This document shows positions 1-8,700 of a stretch of DNA of 12,290 nucleotides, piece after piece; within the stretch, counting starts at the first letter, position 1; every line of letters starts with the position of its first letter. Origin of the DNA: Bacteroidota bacterium (GTDB lineage Bacteria > Bacteroidota > Ignavibacteria > Ignavibacteriales > Ignavibacteriaceae); NCBI GenBank assembly GCA_021793635.1, contig JAJYSI010000041.1:1-12290 (forward strand). The letters run 5' to 3'. A program made the translations under genes and the position numbers. The notes beneath the pieces are model-generated. The model ran no database searches, had not been told where the DNA came from, and saw nothing but the letters and a program-made list of their open reading frames with translations.

Positions 1-57
1 TTTGGTAAAAGTAAAATCGGCGGTGCATTGTTCATAATAAAATTGAAATCGATTTAA
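1..57 (+). CDS. 3' end of a probable sensor histidine kinase (partial)
   Basis: The first frame is open from base 1 to a TAA at 55-57 and encodes FGKSKIGGALFIIKLKSI. A glycine pair followed by a hydrophobic strand and a short basic tail (GGALFIIKL) resembles the end of the HATPase_c domain of histidine kinases, which usually finish as G-x-x-F-x-I-x-L-P. The stop lies 26 bases before the response regulator start, and kinase-regulator pairs are normally adjacent, which supports the call. Only 18 residues are visible, so the family assignment is inference from the ending and the neighbour. Confidence 0.5.
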   Translation, partial: FGKSKIGGALFIIKLKSI

Positions 58-83
58 TTTGCTGCGATTCGAAAGGTAGTTAA

Positions 84-1445
84 ATGCAAAAATTATTAAT
101 CATTGACGACAGCGTTTCCTTCATGAACGACGTTGAATTTGTTTTAAAGAATGAATTCCAAATCTTTAAAGCCGAGAACGGTAAGAAAGGCTTGGCTGTA
201 ATTATGAAGGAAGATATCAATCTTGTCCTGCTGGATTTAAAGCTGCCGGATATATACGGGCTGGATATACTTGAAAAAATTCAGAAGGAAATTGATCCGC
301 TTCTGCCTGTTATTATTATTACGGATTACGGAAATGTTCAAACTGCGGTAAAGGCAATGAAGCTTGGTGCCGCTGATTTTATTCAAAAAGATTTTAATAA
401 AGATGTGCTGATTGAAAAAATAATAAGAGCATTTAAACAGAGAGAGCTGAATATCAAATTAAGTGCGTTGGAAGATGCAATTGACGAGGAAAGCGATAAG
501 CTTATTATTTCCGGTGAGGCGATTCGCAAAATAGAAATGGACATAGAAAAATTTGCGAACCAGGACGTGCACATTCTATTAACCGGTGAAACCGGAGTCG
601 GGAAAGATATTATTGCAAAGGAAATTCATTTAAGAAGTAATAGAAGAAATAAATTATTCTCTTGCGTATCAATACATACGCTCAGTGAAAATTTAATCGA
701 GTCGGAATTATTCGGGCATGAGAAGGGAGCTTTCTCGGGTGCCGATGAAGCTAAGACCGGAAAGTTCGAAGCCGCGAACGGCGGGACAATATATCTGCCA
801 GAGATTTCGGAGATAAGTGAAAAGATTCAACTGAAGCTGTTAAAGTTTATGCAGTATAAGGAGATTAATAAAGTCGGACAAAAAACCGGTAAAGATATTA
901 AGCTGGATGTAAGGCTTGTTCTCGCTTCAAATAAAAATCTTGATGAGCTTGTAGAGCAAGGAAAACTAAGGGAAGATTTTTATTATCGTATTAAAGTAGT
1001 AAATATTCATATTCCGCCGTTAAGAGAAAGGGTAGATGAAATTAGAAATCTCGCCGAATATTATCTAAAAAAGCTGTCTATCAAGTTTAACAAACGAGGA
1101 TTAACACTTTCGGAAGAGACGGTAAAAGCATTAGAGAGCTATAACTGGAAAGGAAACGTAAGGGAATTGAAAAATATAATTACCAACGCTGTATTAAGAA
1201 CTGACGATAATCAAATAATTACTCCCGAGATTATACCGGCAAGAAATATTAGACAAGATTTATCAAATAAAAACGAACAATACAAAACTTCACTTCAAAA
1301 GTTTAAGAAAAAATATTTCTCCAATCTTTTGGAGAGTTCCGGCGGTAGAATAAATGATGCTGCCGAAGCCGCCGGGATAAGCCGTCAGGCATTGCATAAA
1401 ATATTAAAGGAGTTAAATATATCAGATAGTGACAAACAAGATTGA
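84..1445 (+). CDS. NtrC-type sigma-54-dependent response regulator with degenerate Walker B
   Basis: A 453-residue protein with the three NtrC-family domains. The receiver domain (about 1-120) has the acidic pair D8/D9, phosphoacceptor D51 in LLDLKLPD, T80 and K102. The AAA+ domain (about 140-385) has Walker A GETGVGKD (168-175), the sigma-54 contact loop as GAFSGA (215-220; usually GAFTGA), a sensor I-like ASNKNL (281-286), arginine-finger region LREDFYYR (295-302) and sensor II GNVREL (357-362). A Fis-type helix-turn-helix lies at about 420-447. Odd point: where the family has L-D-E-I in Walker B, this protein has L-P-E-I, with P239 encoded by CCA at 798-800. ATP hydrolysis, and so sigma-54 activation, may be impaired; the protein may work as a DNA-binding switch instead. 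The ATG is preceded by AAAGG at 72-76. It is probably co-transcribed with the kinase fragment. Its targets are unknown. Confidence 0.93.
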   Translation: MQKLLIIDDSVSFMNDVEFVLKNEFQIFKAENGKKGLAVIMKEDINLVLLDLKLPDIYGLDILEKIQKEIDPLLPVIIITDYGNVQTAVKAMKLGAADFIQKDFNKDVLIEKIIRAFKQRELNIKLSALEDAIDEESDKLIISGEAIRKIEMDIEKFANQDVHILLTGETGVGKDIIAKEIHLRSNRRNKLFSCVSIHTLSENLIESELFGHEKGAFSGADEAKTGKFEAANGGTIYLPEISEISEKIQLKLLKFMQYKEINKVGQKTGKDIKLDVRLVLASNKNLDELVEQGKLREDFYYRIKVVNIHIPPLRERVDEIRNLAEYYLKKLSIKFNKRGLTLSEETVKALESYNWKGNVRELKNIITNAVLRTDDNQIITPEIIPARNIRQDLSNKNEQYKTSLQKFKKKYFSNLLESSGGRINDAAEAAGISRQALHKILKELNISDSDKQD

Positions 1446-1586
1446 GCCTTCCATAATTTATACGTAAACTAAACTTTACCTGTTGTAAAAAGAAGTTTAC
1501 CTTAGACAAGTTCCAGCCTTAATTCTCTTCAAAAAATGAAAAGCAATCCAATGGAATGCGGTTTGAATATGTAAATCAATTACACA
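1446..1586. other. Intergenic gap before the secretion-cargo operon
   Basis: These 141 bases separate the regulator from the zinc-ribbon gene and are the most likely place for the operon promoter. The only structure I see is a weak inverted repeat, TAAACTT (1470-1476) with AAGTTTA (1493-1499), enclosing 16 bases. It lacks a GC-rich stem and a T-run, so it is not a convincing terminator. I found no clear sigma-54 -24/-12 element and no confident Bacteroidota-type promoter. A 12-codon ATG mini-frame (1536-1574) lies in the same frame as the next gene but is closed by TAA at 1572-1574. Confidence 0.4.
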
Positions 1587-1853
1587 TTGAAAGTATGTTT
1601 AAATCAGATCGGAAATAAATTGGATAAAAAAGAAATTGAAAAGTTCAGGCTATGCCTTAACTGCGGAAACTTCTGCAGTGTAAAAGAAGATCAGATTTTC
1701 TGCGTTGTGTGCGGAGAAAAAATGACGGAAAAATGTAAGAAATGCGAAGCGCCGATTATTTATCCCACTGGAAAATTTTGCCATAACTGCGGTACAGAAT
1801 ATAAATCTAAATCGAACAATAATAATGTTAACGATATAAAAAACAGGAGTTAA
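1587..1853 (+). CDS. Small double zinc-ribbon protein
   Basis: An 88-residue cytoplasmic protein (no signal peptide) with two Cys4 zinc ribbons in tandem. Ribbon 1 pairs C23-x2-C26 with C39-x2-C42, and ribbon 2 pairs C50-x2-C53 with C65-x2-C68. Both end in the C-x-x-C-G knuckle typical of DZR/zinc-ribbon families. C4 and C30 are extra cysteines. The tail is polar and Asn/Lys-rich. Such modules usually bind nucleic acid or protein partners; the target here cannot be read. The longest frame starts with TTG at 1587 because TAA at 1572-1574 closes the frame upstream. That TTG has no visible ribosome binding site. A second TTG at 1620, preceded by CGGAAA, is an alternative that would remove 11 residues and keep both ribbons. 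The stop is 2 bases from the next start, so the gene leads the propeller operon. Confidence 0.75.
   Translation: MKVCLNQIGNKLDKKEIEKFRLCLNCGNFCSVKEDQIFCVVCGEKMTEKCKKCEAPIIYPTGKFCHNCGTEYKSKSNNNNVNDIKNRS
1845..1849 (+). promoter_or_regulatory. Ribosome binding site (AGGAG) for the first propeller gene
   Basis: AGGAG lies inside the last codons of the zinc-ribbon gene, 6 bases before the ATG at 1856. It fixes the start of the propeller gene and indicates translational coupling between the two genes. Confidence 0.75.
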
Positions 1854-1855
1854 TA

Positions 1856-4800
1856 ATGAAGGGAAATCTTTACTTTTATTTTCTTATAAGCGCGTTGTTA
1901 ATACTTGCCGCTAATAAATTGCCGGCTCAGTTAATTAACAAAAATCCTAAACAGGTTCTTGAAAGTAATACTGAAAGTCTAAATGCTATGCAGAAATTGA
2001 AATGGCTGGAATTAAGAAATCCGGCAACCGGCAGAATTCCTGCAAACATTAGAAAAAAAGAACTGCAGTTTGCTAAAACGCTTCCTACAAAAGAACAGCA
2101 GCAGATGCAGATGAAAAAATCCGGGTACACCAATATTCAGAGCTACTCATGGACTCAGCGGGGACCGTACAATATTGGCGGAAGAACTCGTGCGCTTGCT
2201 ATTGATGTTAATGACGGCAATACTATTCTTGCCGGAGGCGTGAATGGCGGAATGTGGAAGTCGACAGATGACGGTGCTTCATGGAAAGAAACAACTTCTC
2301 CCGAAGACATTCAAAGCGTAACCTGCGTTACTCAAGATATTCGATCCGGTCATACAAATACCTGGTATTATGGGACTGGCGAGTTTACAATTATGCCGGT
2401 TGGTATTGTTAATAGTGCAACTGCTGGAGTAGGATTTGATTCAAGCTTGATGTTTTTAGGCAACGGAATATTTAAATCATCTGATGATGGAAATTCCTGG
2501 TCGCTTCTAACTTCGACTCAAACTCCTGCCGGAGAATCATTCGGTCCATTTTCTATTGTGTATAACGTTGTTACCGATCCTGCAAATTTAAATCAAGATG
2601 AAATTCTTGCAGCTACATCAGCAGGCATAATGCATAGTTCGGATGGCGGTGCTACCTGGGATACAACGCTTCCAAATTTTTTTGGATTGTACAGTAATAT
2701 TTCAGTTACTTCAAAAGGAGTTTTTTATGCTGCAATAAATTATGGCTCTTTTCCATTGCTAGGAGGAATATTCAGATCTACAGACGGAGTAAACTGGACC
2801 GATATAACACCGAATAATTTTCCGGTTAATACTAATCAGACGGCAATTGGGATTGCACCGTCAAATGAAAATGTAGTTTATTTCTTATCGGATACTGCAA
2901 GCGGGTTTACCGACGGACATATGCTTTGGAAATATACTTATTTATCAGGAGACGGTTCAGGCAGCGGCGGCAGTTGGCAAGACCGTACTGCAAATTTACC
3001 TAATTTTGGTGTACAAGGTTTTGACTTCGATTCCCAATGGGGGTATTGTATTTCTATAGGTGTAAAACCGGATGATGAAAATACCGTCTTCATTGGAGAA
3101 GTTAATTTAATTCGGTCTACAGATGGATTTGCAACTAATTCAAATATCGCTGTTCTTAATGATACTTCGGAGAACGCTCCATTTAATACTGATCACGTTG
3201 ATCATCATGTAATTATTTTTTCCAGAACAAATTCTAATTTAATGTACGTGGCTGGCGACGGCGGAGTGTATAAAACTTCTGATGATATGGATTCTCCTCC
3301 TAACTGGACTTCGTTGAATAATGGTTATTTTACCACACAGTTTTATGCTACGGCAATTGATCATTCTACAACGGATGATATAATTATAGCCGGTGCTCAA
3401 GACAACGGAACAATCTATTCAAATTCCTCTTCTCCTACCGCACAATGGAATGAAATAAACGGCGGAGACGGCGAATACTGCTACATATCTGATAACGGCT
3501 CTTCATATTATGTCTCTTATACATTTGGCGGTCTCTTTAGAGAAATTTTAGATAATAACGGTAACATTATTTCGAGCGGATCAATTTATCCTCCACTTAA
3601 TCCTTTAGAGATGAACGGAATTATTGAACCGTACGTCCTTGATCCAAATAATAATAATGTTATTTATTACGCCCAGGCAGATGTCATTTGGAGAAATTCT
3701 GATGTTACAGCTATTCCGCTTAACGGACAAAACAGCCCGACTACAATAAACTGGACAAAGTTTAGTAATACTTCAACTTCGGGAAGCTACATTTCTGCCA
3801 TAGGAATTTCTAAAACTCCGGCAAACAGAATTTATTATGGAACATATGACGGTGAAATATTTAGATTGGATAATTCTAATTCAGCCAGTTCAACTCCGGT
3901 AGATGTTTCTTCAAATAAAGGATTGCCTTCAGGTGCTTTTGTTTATTGCATTGCTGTAGATCCAAACAACGGCGACAAAGCTATTGTATCTTTTTCAAAC
4001 TATTACATTAAGAGTTTATTTTATACTACCGATGCAGGAAACACGTGGACTTCAATCTCCGGGAATTTGGAACAATACCCTGACGGTTCCGGCGATGGTC
4101 CTTCAACAAGATGGGTGAAGATATTACCAATCAATAACTCTTATATTTATTTCGTTGGAACAAGCACCGGTGTTTATTCAACCACAACATTAAACGGAGA
4201 TAAAACAGTTTGGATGCGGGAAGGCGCAAGTACAATCGGCAATTCGGTTGTTGATGCGATTGATGCTAGATCAACAGACGGCTTGGTTGTAGTTGCAACT
4301 CACGGTAAAGGAATTTTTACGACTCATGTAACGACGAGTACCGGAACCGATACTGCCGGAGTTCTGCTTTCATACGATAACAATAATCCAGAAACCGGCG
4401 CGTATGAGACATTGCCGAACAAAGATTGGGTTTTAGCTAACCGGTTGACTGCCCCTAACAAAAGCTTTAAGATTGATAAGCTTATATTTTATATTCAAGG
4501 TGATGACTCAACAGGCAACGCAAGCTTTTACCCTGTCGTTTATCCGGGAAGTATTTCATTTTTCGGAACGCCGGATATTTATCCTTTTTATACGGGACAA
4601 TTATTTACTCCTCAGAAAGGTTGGAACTCAATTGATATTTCTTCGAATAACATAACGAACCCGTCAACCTCCGGTACGGACTTTTGGGTTGGTGTTAAAT
4701 ATGACGGCAAGAATGAACCTATAATTGGTCTTGATACAGTATCAAACGGAAGAGCATGGGAATATAATCCTGATAAATCAAACTGGATTCAGTTGGATAA

Positions 4801-5167
4801 TTACAATCCGCCTTTCCCGGCAACACTATACATAAGAGCAGAGATAAGTACCGTTACAAGCGTTGATGAAATTAATACCGAGATACCAAAGGAGTTCAGT
4901 TTATCTCAGAACTATCCGAATCCTTTTAATCCGGCTACTACTATAGAATATAATTTGCCGAAAGCTGAAAAGGTAAAACTGATTGTGTATGATATTCTCG
5001 GCAGGGAAGTAGCATCTTTGGTTGATGCTGATCAGAATGCCGGTGAATACAAAATCCAATGGAATGGAAGAAATGATTTCGGATCAACGGTAGCTTCAGG
5101 AATATATTTATACTCATTTGAAGCAGGTAATTACCACTCGGTAAAGAAAATGATTTATCTGAAATAG
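1856..5167 (+). CDS. Secreted BNR/sortilin-type beta-propeller protein with T9SS sorting tail (copy A)
   Basis: A 1103-residue exported protein. A signal peptide covers about 1-24 (hydrophobic run, likely cleavage before Q25). Then come a conserved pre-propeller segment (about 47-77, with RIPxNIR at 60-66) and a long propeller region from W99 to about 830. BNR/Asp-box motifs S/T-x-D-x-G-x-x-W recur, for example at 133-143, 205-215, 258-268, 305-314 and 721-731; this count fits one or two propellers of the VPS10/exo-sialidase type. A beta-rich module (about 836-1005) precedes the T9SS type-A sorting domain (1014-1103; NYPNPFNP, LGREVASLV, SGIYLYSFEAG, KKM). Asp-box propellers include sialidases and non-enzymatic binding proteins. 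I see no convincing catalytic set, so a binding or adhesive surface role is more likely than an enzyme. Paralogous to 5711-9001. Confidence 0.9.
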   Translation: MKGNLYFYFLISALLILAANKLPAQLINKNPKQVLESNTESLNAMQKLKWLELRNPATGRIPANIRKKELQFAKTLPTKEQQQMQMKKSGYTNIQSYSWTQRGPYNIGGRTRALAIDVNDGNTILAGGVNGGMWKSTDDGASWKETTSPEDIQSVTCVTQDIRSGHTNTWYYGTGEFTIMPVGIVNSATAGVGFDSSLMFLGNGIFKSSDDGNSWSLLTSTQTPAGESFGPFSIVYNVVTDPANLNQDEILAATSAGIMHSSDGGATWDTTLPNFFGLYSNISVTSKGVFYAAINYGSFPLLGGIFRSTDGVNWTDITPNNFPVNTNQTAIGIAPSNENVVYFLSDTASGFTDGHMLWKYTYLSGDGSGSGGSWQDRTANLPNFGVQGFDFDSQWGYCISIGVKPDDENTVFIGEVNLIRSTDGFATNSNIAVLNDTSENAPFNTDHVDHHVIIFSRTNSNLMYVAGDGGVYKTSDDMDSPPNWTSLNNGYFTTQFYATAIDHSTTDDIIIAGAQDNGTIYSNSSSPTAQWNEINGGDGEYCYISDNGSSYYVSYTFGGLFREILDNNGNIISSGSIYPPLNPLEMNGIIEPYVLDPNNNNVIYYAQADVIWRNSDVTAIPLNGQNSPTTINWTKFSNTSTSGSYISAIGISKTPANRIYYGTYDGEIFRLDNSNSASSTPVDVSSNKGLPSGAFVYCIAVDPNNGDKAIVSFSNYYIKSLFYTTDAGNTWTSISGNLEQYPDGSGDGPSTRWVKILPINNSYIYFVGTSTGVYSTTTLNGDKTVWMREGASTIGNSVVDAIDARSTDGLVVVATHGKGIFTTHVTTSTGTDTAGVLLSYDNNNPETGAYETLPNKDWVLANRLTAPNKSFKIDKLIFYIQGDDSTGNASFYPVVYPGSISFFGTPDIYPFYTGQLFTPQKGWNSIDISSNNITNPSTSGTDFWVGVKYDGKNEPIIGLDTVSNGRAWEYNPDKSNWIQLDNYNPPFPATLYIRAEISTVTSVDEINTEIPKEFSLSQNYPNPFNPATTIEYNLPKAEKVKLIVYDILGREVASLVDADQNAGEYKIQWNGRNDFGSTVASGIYLYSFEAGNYHSVKKMIYLK

Positions 5168-5209
5168 CTTTTTAAAATCTTTATCAAAATAAAAACAGGC
5201 AAACAAAAA

Positions 5210-5698
5210 ATGATAAAAATTTTGATTTTAACAGCAGTGTTGAGTCTTGGTTTAATTTTAGGATGCGGAAGTTCAAAAATCATTGCTGAAAAAAATAGCG
5301 GCGAAAAAGAAGTTCAGCGTCCGCCGGCTCAAAGCAAAAAAATACCGCCGGGTCAATGCATGATTGCCGGGACAGTTATTTCAGTCGATTCAACCCTGGA
5401 TAAATATTCTTCCAAAGATCCTTGTTCAATTAATCCTTGCAAGGCTGTAGTACGGGTCGATTCGATTATCGGATACGGAAGCTCATTTCCGCCGCTTCAG
5501 AAGAGGACAAGCATAGATCTATATTTTTATTTTACACTTGGACCAACTGACAAAAATTTATTTCCGAATCTTAAAGAGTTTTATCCCGGCTTAAAGACGG
5601 GCGATACTTTTACAGGAAATATAATTGTAAGACATACAATGAACTCAAACAGCAAGTTGAAACAATTTGCAATCTATGGTTATCAAAGAATAAATTGA
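5210..5698 (+). CDS. Small lipoprotein of unknown function
   Basis: A 162-residue protein beginning with a lipoprotein signal peptide: a short basic start, a hydrophobic run, and lipobox L-I-L-G-C with the modified cysteine at C19. A Lys/Glu/Pro-rich linker (about 23-47) leads to a small beta-rich domain (about 48-162) with three further cysteines (C50, C72, C77) that could form a disulfide in the periplasm. The strand pattern CMIAGTVISVDS ... KAVVRVDSIIG ... GDTFTGNIIVRH suggests a small beta-barrel of OB-fold kind, but I recognise no named family. It lies 42 bases after propeller copy A and 12 before copy B, with no terminator between, so it is co-transcribed with both. A role in anchoring, chaperoning or processing the flanking cargo is conjecture. 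Only a weak ACAGG (5195-5199) precedes the ATG. Confidence 0.78.
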   Translation: MIKILILTAVLSLGLILGCGSSKIIAEKNSGEKEVQRPPAQSKKIPPGQCMIAGTVISVDSTLDKYSSKDPCSINPCKAVVRVDSIIGYGSSFPPLQKRTSIDLYFYFTLGPTDKNLFPNLKEFYPGLKTGDTFTGNIIVRHTMNSNSKLKQFAIYGYQRIN

Positions 5699-5703
5699 AG
5701 GAG
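5697..5703 (+). promoter_or_regulatory. Ribosome binding site (GAAGGAG) for the second propeller gene
   Basis: GAAGGAG overlaps the TGA stop of the lipoprotein gene (5696-5698) and sits 7 bases before the ATG at 5711. It is the strongest Shine-Dalgarno match in the window, sets the start of copy B and couples it to the lipoprotein gene. Confidence 0.8.
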
Positions 5704-5710
5704 TAACTTA

Positions 5711-8700
5711 ATGAAATACATTTTACGATTAACTCTTTTTATCGCGGCATCCATTTTCATGTTATCTTTTACCGCCGGGGCTGCAATGGTAAGTTCATCG
5801 ATAAACGGAAAACATGAAACAAGGGACGACGACCATGACGGAAGAATTAAATGGGAATTTATGAGGTTGAGAGATCCTAAAACAAATAGAATACCGTTTA
5901 ACATAAGAAATCTTGAATTAAAATATGCCAAAACACTTCCAACGGTCGAGCAGGTTGAAATGCAGAAAGGCATTAGAAAGCCTCAAAGCTTAACTTGGAA
6001 TTCAATTGGTCCTTACAATGTCGGCGGCAGAACAAGAGCGCTTGCTGTAGATGTTACCAACAATAATGTTATACTTGCAGGCGGTGTTTCGGGAGGAATG
6101 TGGCGATCTACCGACGGCGGTCAAAGCTGGAATAAAACTACAAGTCCTAATCAACTGCAAAGCGTTAGCTGTATTGCCCAGGATACAAGAGCCGGGCACA
6201 CAAACGTATTTTATTATGGAACGGGAGAGGCTGTCGGCAATTCTACTTCAGGCGGTTCAGCATTCTATCTTGGAGATGGAATTTTTAAATCTACCGACGG
6301 CGGACAAAGCTGGTTCCCTCTATCAGCAACACAGCACAATTTACCTCAAAGCTTTAGCTACAGCTTCCAGATTGTTTGGGATGTTGCAATCGATCCTTCC
6401 AATACTACACAGGATGTAGTTTATGCTGCAACTTACGGTGCAATTGAAAAATCAACCGATGGTGGAAATACCTGGCAGCCGGTTTTAGGTAATGGATCAG
6501 GAGAGTTTACTAACGTTATTGTAACCAATACAGGCGTTGTATATGCTACCCTCAGCAGCGGTGCAGGCTCCAATGCAGGTATCTGGAGATCTACTTCGGG
6601 AAATTCCGGTACCTTTGTAAACATTACTCCTTCGGGATTTCCGTCTGTTTATAGAAGTATTGTTATGGACGCTGCACCGTCGGATCAAAGCCAAATTTAT
6701 TTCTTAGCAGAAACGCCTGGCGCCGGTAAGGTTCTTGTCGAAGATGATGGTTCAACAGACGGACACAGCTTATGGAAATATACCGACGGCGCTCAGAGTC
6801 CATGGGAAGATAGATCCGCAAACCTACCGGCATTTGGAGGCATGAATGGAAATTTTAATTCACAAGGATCGTACGATATACTTATCAAAGTAAAACCTGA
6901 TAATCCGAATTTTGTCGTTATCGGAGGAACTAATCTTTACAGATCAACAGATGGATTTGCTACGCCTATCGATACCTCAGACTGGTTCGGCGGTTATAAT
7001 CTGACAAGCAATAACAGCCAGTATCCAAATCAGCATCCGGACCAGCATGCATTTGTTTTTCTTCCATCTAATCCGAATATTGTTATCTCTGGAAATGACG
7101 GAGGAATAAGTGAATCAAGCGATGTTACTGCAACTAAAGTAAGCTGGACAAAACTGGATAACGGATACATAACTTCTCAGTTTTACAGTGTTGCAGTAGA
7201 CCAGGCTGCGCAAAATGATAATGTTGTTATCGGGGGATTGCAGGATAACGGCGATTGGTTTTATAATTCAACTAATCCGAATGCAAATTGGGTTGATATT
7301 CCTTTTGCGGGTGACGGTACCATGACTGCAATAGCTAATTATAAAGCTTATTATTATGTAGGCTCTCAGAACGGCTTCGTAATTAGAACAACACTCAATG
7401 CACAGGGTAATTATTCCAATTGGTCTGTTATAAAACCAATCGGAGCTTCAGGGTTTTTATTTGTCACTCCTTATGTCCTGGATCCGAATAACAGCAACAT
7501 AATGTACTTTGCTGCCGGAGACAGCGTTTGGCGTAACAGCAATTTAAGCGGGATACCGAACTACGTTCAAGATTCTACTTCAGTTAATTGGAGTGTAATG
7601 AACAATACCGCTAAAGGCGATGTCGTTACTGCATTAGCTGTATCTAAGAATCCTGCAAATATCTTATACTATGGAACAGAAAACGGCGGTGTTTACAAAG
7701 TTGATAACGCAAATACCGGCGACCCGATCCCGACAGACATTTGGTCCGGTAAAGGTCTTTCGGACGGAGCCTACGTTAGCTGTATTGCTGTCGATCCTGA
7801 TAACGGTAACAACGTAATGCTTGTTTATTCAAATTACAATGTTATCAGTCTATACTATTCATCTGACGGCGGAAACAGTTGGACTGATGTTGCCGGAAAT
7901 CTTGAACAGAATGCCGACGGCTCCGGCGATGGTCCTTCATGCAGATGGGCAAGTATTCTTAATTACCAGGGAACGACTTATTATTTCGTTTCAACAAGCA
8001 CCGGAGTTTATTCTACTACGCAATTGAACGGAACATCTACAGTTTGGGCGCAGGAAAGTGCTAACTCAATTGGAAATGTAGTATGCGATATGGTTACAAC
8101 ACGCGAGACCGACGGTAAGGTCGTAGTTGGAACTCATGGCAACGGTGTATATTATACTTATGTCGGTTCCGCTGCCGCATCCGATACAACAAGCACTCTG
8201 CTTTCTTATGATAACAATAACCCTCAAACCGGTGTATATGAAACAATGCCGAATAAGGATTGGGTCTTAGCAAACCGGCTAACAGCGCCTCAAGGTAACT
8301 TTAAAATAGATAAGCTTATTTATTACATAGGCGGCGACGAGTCGACTGGTAATGCAAGCTTCTATCCGGTAGTTTATCCCGGCAGTATTGCTAATTTCGG
8401 TACCCCGGATGTAACTCCATTTTATGCCGGTCAATTATTTACGCCTCAAAAAGGCTGGAACACTATTGATATATCTTCAAGCAGCGTTAATAATCCCACA
8501 ACCTCCGGATCGGATTTTTGGGTGGGTGCAAAATATGACGGTACGAACGAACCTCTTATCGGAATAGATACTGTTACAAACGGAAGAGGATGGGAATACA
8601 ATCCGAATAATTCAACATGGACTCAATTAGATAATGAAAATCCTCCATTCCATGCAACACTTTATATAAGAGCGGAGATTACCACTTTAACAGGTACCGA

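Noticed and set aside
1470..1499. Rho-independent terminator after the response regulator
   Set aside because: The stem is 7 AT-rich pairs around a 16-base loop and there is no T-run.
1303..1509. A minus-strand open frame overlapping the end of the response regulator
   Set aside because: It overlaps the conserved Fis-type helix-turn-helix coding region, resembles no known family and has no ribosome binding site.
1761..1785. Sigma-54 promoter (TGG...TTGC) before the propeller gene
   Set aside because: The TGG and TTGC blocks are separated by 6 bases rather than the required 8, and the site is inside the zinc-ribbon coding region.
1856..5167. Calling the propeller proteins sialidases
   Set aside because: Asp-box repeats are present, but I could not see the arginine triad and Tyr/Glu set expected of exo-sialidases. 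The closer resemblance is to sortilin/VPS10-type propellers.
6051..6419. A 122-codon open frame inside propeller copy B
   Set aside because: It lies wholly within the 5711-9001 gene in another frame, has no ribosome binding site and encodes no recognisable domain. The covering frame has clear family motifs throughout.
6433..6694. Two overlapping minus-strand open frames inside propeller copy B
   Set aside because: Both are antisense to Asp-box coding sequence, and their composition is what repeat antisense would give.
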